DNA of 42,545 nt from a bacterium. Lineage in GTDB: Archaea; Thermoplasmatota; Thermoplasmata; Lutacidiplasmatales; UBA184. Location of the stretch: positions 39,179 to 81,723 of the forward strand of contig DAIDCO010000002.1 of assembly GCA_027309555.1 (NCBI GenBank). Direction: 5' to 3'. Positions 41,172-42,545 of the stretch are shown one piece after another. Numbering within the stretch: the first letter of the stretch is position 1; every line of letters begins with the position of its first letter. Below the pieces are notes generated by a model. The model had not been told where the DNA came from. It saw only the letters and a program-made list of their open reading frames with translations, and searched no databases. The position numbers and the translations under genes were made by a program.

Positions 41172-41675
41172 ATGACGCGTAAACCCGCCCGGATGTACCG
41201 CAAGGTCGAGGGGCAGGTCTACACCCGCCGAGAGTACATGGGCGGGGTCCCGAACTGCCGCATCACCCAATTCGACACGGGGAACCTGCGCCAGGAGTTC
41301 CCGCTCTCCTTGACCCTCGACACCGAAGAGGCTGCCCAAGTGCGTGACATCGCCCTGGAGGCGGCCCGCATCAGCGCGGTCCGGGTGATGGAGAAGACGG
41401 CCCCCAACGAGTTCCATCTCAAGGTTCGCCGCTACCCGCACCAGATCCTCCGTGAGCACAAGATGGCGATGGGCGCCGGCGCGGACCGAATCTCGTCCGG
41501 CATGCGCCGGGCCTTTGGTAAGCCCGTGGGCCACGCGGTCCGCGCCGCGATCGGCACGGCGCTCCTCACGATCTACACCACCGATGCCCATCTCGCCGAC
41601 GCCCGCGAGGCGCTGCGCAAGGCCTCGCACAAGCTGCCGGTCCCGACCCGGGTCATTGTGCTGACGGCTTCGTAG
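41172..41675 (+). CDS. rpl10e: 50S ribosomal protein L10e (uL16)
   Basis: Large-subunit protein of 167 residues that contacts the A-site tRNA elbow. It has the archaeal family sequence: KPARMYRKVEGQVYTRREYMGGVPNCRITQFDTGN, then EFHLKVRRYPHQILREHKMAMGAGADRISSGMRRAFGKPVG, and TDAHLADAREALRKASHKLPVPTRVIV. ATG 41172 follows box A at leaderless distance. Its 3' end overlaps the convergent stress-protein gene by 23 bases. Confidence 0.97.
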   Translation: MTRKPARMYRKVEGQVYTRREYMGGVPNCRITQFDTGNLRQEFPLSLTLDTEEAAQVRDIALEAARISAVRVMEKTAPNEFHLKVRRYPHQILREHKMAMGAGADRISSGMRRAFGKPVGHAVRAAIGTALLTIYTTDAHLADAREALRKASHKLPVPTRVIVLTAS

Positions 41676-42123
41676 CGGGCGGCCGCACGACCAGCACCGG
41701 GCACGGTGCATGGTTTACGACCGCACTCGACACGCTCCCGATCAGGAGACGCCGCGCCGCCGAGAGACCTCGGGAGCCGACCACCAACAGGTCGGTGGGG
41801 TGATGCTCGAGGTGGGCAAGGATCTCGTCGACGATGACGCCCTCGTCGCAGAGCCCAGTGACGTTGGCCACGCCGGCGGCTTCGGAGCGACGGACCGCGG
41901 CATCGACGATCTCCCGGTACCGGGCAAGCTCGCTGTCGGGCACGGTGCTCGGGACGTACGGCTCGGCGGAGGTCACGTAGACCGGGACGAGAGGGGCGAT
42001 CGAGAGGACCACGAGGTCGCTACTGTAATGACGCGCGAGATCGATCGCGGTGTCGAGCGCCGCGGCCCCGTTCGGGGAGCCGTCGATGGCGACGGTGATC
42101 CGCTGGAACCGGCTCTCGGTCAT
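41653..42123 (-). CDS. Universal stress protein (UspA family)
   Basis: A 156-residue single-domain UspA-type protein. The opening strand ITVAIDGSPNGAAALDTAIDLA and the closing ATP-binding motif VVGSRGLSAARRLLIGSVSSAVVNHAPCPVLVVRP (G-x2-G-x9-G-S) are clear, with the conserved DLLVVGSRG strand before it. These proteins commonly bind ATP and accumulate under stress. The precise target is unknown. ATG 42123 begins MTESRFQRITVAID, as in homologues. It converges on L10e with a short overlap, and a promoter is not obvious. Confidence 0.92.
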   Translation of the reverse strand: MTESRFQRITVAIDGSPNGAAALDTAIDLARHYSSDLVVLSIAPLVPVYVTSAEPYVPSTVPDSELARYREIVDAAVRRSEAAGVANVTGLCDEGVIVDEILAHLEHHPTDLLVVGSRGLSAARRLLIGSVSSAVVNHAPCPVLVVRPPATKPSAQ

Positions 42124-42207
42124 CGGCCCGGGTAGCGAACGCCGCGTACAAGGGGATTGCGTTCCCACCGCCGGTTCGAAGGGGGGTCGCCTGGGCCTCG
42201 GGGGAAT

Positions 42208-42218
42208 CGTTTTTACGG
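42208..42218 (+). promoter_or_regulatory. Possible box A of the zinc-ribbon gene
   Basis: CGTTTTTACGG lies about 39 bases before GTG 42252. Confidence 0.4.
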
Positions 42219-42251
42219 ATGCGCTGCCTGCTCTTTCGACAAGGTGCCCCC

Positions 42252-42545
42252 GTGCCTCCCCTCTGTTCCAACTGCGGAGCGAACGACTTCGTCTGGGTGA
42301 ACGACCTCAAGACCGGCTCGATCGGAGGGGGATCGCTCTCCTTGCGTTCGCGCGGCGAGCTCTCGCTCGGGACTCGCATCTGCCGCGGCTGCGGTCACGC
42401 GGACCTGTTCCTCAAGGACCCGTCGATCCTCCGGATGCCGCATACCTGGCGTCCGGGTGAGTTCGTCCCGATCCCGGCTCGCCCGACCCCCGCACCGCCT
42501 ACCCCCGCACCTCCGCTCGCGGCTCCCGTTGCGACGCCGATGCCC
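42252..42545 (+). CDS. Zinc-ribbon protein, 5' part
   Basis: The first 98 codons of a gene cut off by the window edge. GTG 42252 opens MPPLCSNCGANDFVWVNDL. A second pair, TRICRGCGHADLFL, completes a Cys4 zinc ribbon (C-x2-C ... C-x2-C, about residues 5-48). After residue 70 the chain becomes a Pro/Ala/Thr-rich linker (PARPTPAPPTPAPP), which often joins the ribbon to a membrane or other domain. No family is recognised, and the C-terminal part is not visible. Confidence 0.7.
   Translation, partial: MPPLCSNCGANDFVWVNDLKTGSIGGGSLSLRSRGELSLGTRICRGCGHADLFLKDPSILRMPHTWRPGEFVPIPARPTPAPPTPAPPLAAPVATPMP

Overview
The window is a gene-dense, very GC-rich piece of an archaeal chromosome. The archaeal assignment rests on an L18e-L13-S9-RpoN operon, L10e, MCM, two proteasomal AAA ATPases (a Cdc48/VAT homologue and PAN), the KEOPS subunit Cgi121, NMD3, DUF424, archaeal pantoate kinase, HerA and SepF. 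Bacterial-type MutS/MutL and ClpB are also present. A high-GC Thermoplasmatota-like euryarchaeon is my best guess, but this is inference. Most first genes of transcription units have a TATA-like box A about 25-30 bp before the start codon, which suggests largely leaderless mRNAs. Several genes inside operons instead carry a strong Shine-Dalgarno.

Layout. 1-2093: end of an alkaline-phosphatase-superfamily phosphodiesterase (probably frameshifted at a run of ten G) and a GT-B glycosyltransferase. 2094-3549: an IS1182-like insertion sequence sitting exactly on the CTAG shared by two convergent stop codons. 3550-8524 (minus): a mutS-mutL-nuclease operon with stop/start overlaps. 8590-8839 (minus): tRNA-Ser(TGA) and a tRNA-Gly(TCC) interrupted in the T-loop by a 32-nt bulge-helix-bulge intron. 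8879-12292: Cgi121, an MBL-fold hydrolase, a hypothetical protein and a DUF72 protein. 12485-18154: Cdc48 and a large anchored surface protein. 18304-19729 (minus): the ribosomal protein/RpoN operon. 19896-20979: a PRC-barrel protein and a GT2 glycosyltransferase. 21024-23505 (minus): roadblock and V4R proteins, a HAD hydrolase and a coiled-coil protein. 23623-25083: HerA.

25127-35189 is a long minus-strand block: pyrD, pyrK, pyrG, aspS, mcm, DUF424, nmd3, sepF and a leucyl aminopeptidase. It joins pyrimidine synthesis, aspartyl-tRNA synthesis, replication, ribosome biogenesis and cell division. 35245-38798 holds clpB and a degenerate EF-Tu-like protein. PAN (minus) and pantoate kinase diverge around 40141. 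L10e, a universal stress protein and the start of a zinc-ribbon protein close the window.

Most notable: the T-loop tRNA intron with a textbook bulge-helix-bulge, in a tRNA that also has C at position 33; an aspS whose only plausible start is CTG behind a perfect Shine-Dalgarno; the nuclease translationally coupled to mutSL; and the insertion sequence that left both neighbouring stop codons intact. There is no gene-free stretch over 300 bases; the longest, 12293-12484, holds the cdc48 promoter.
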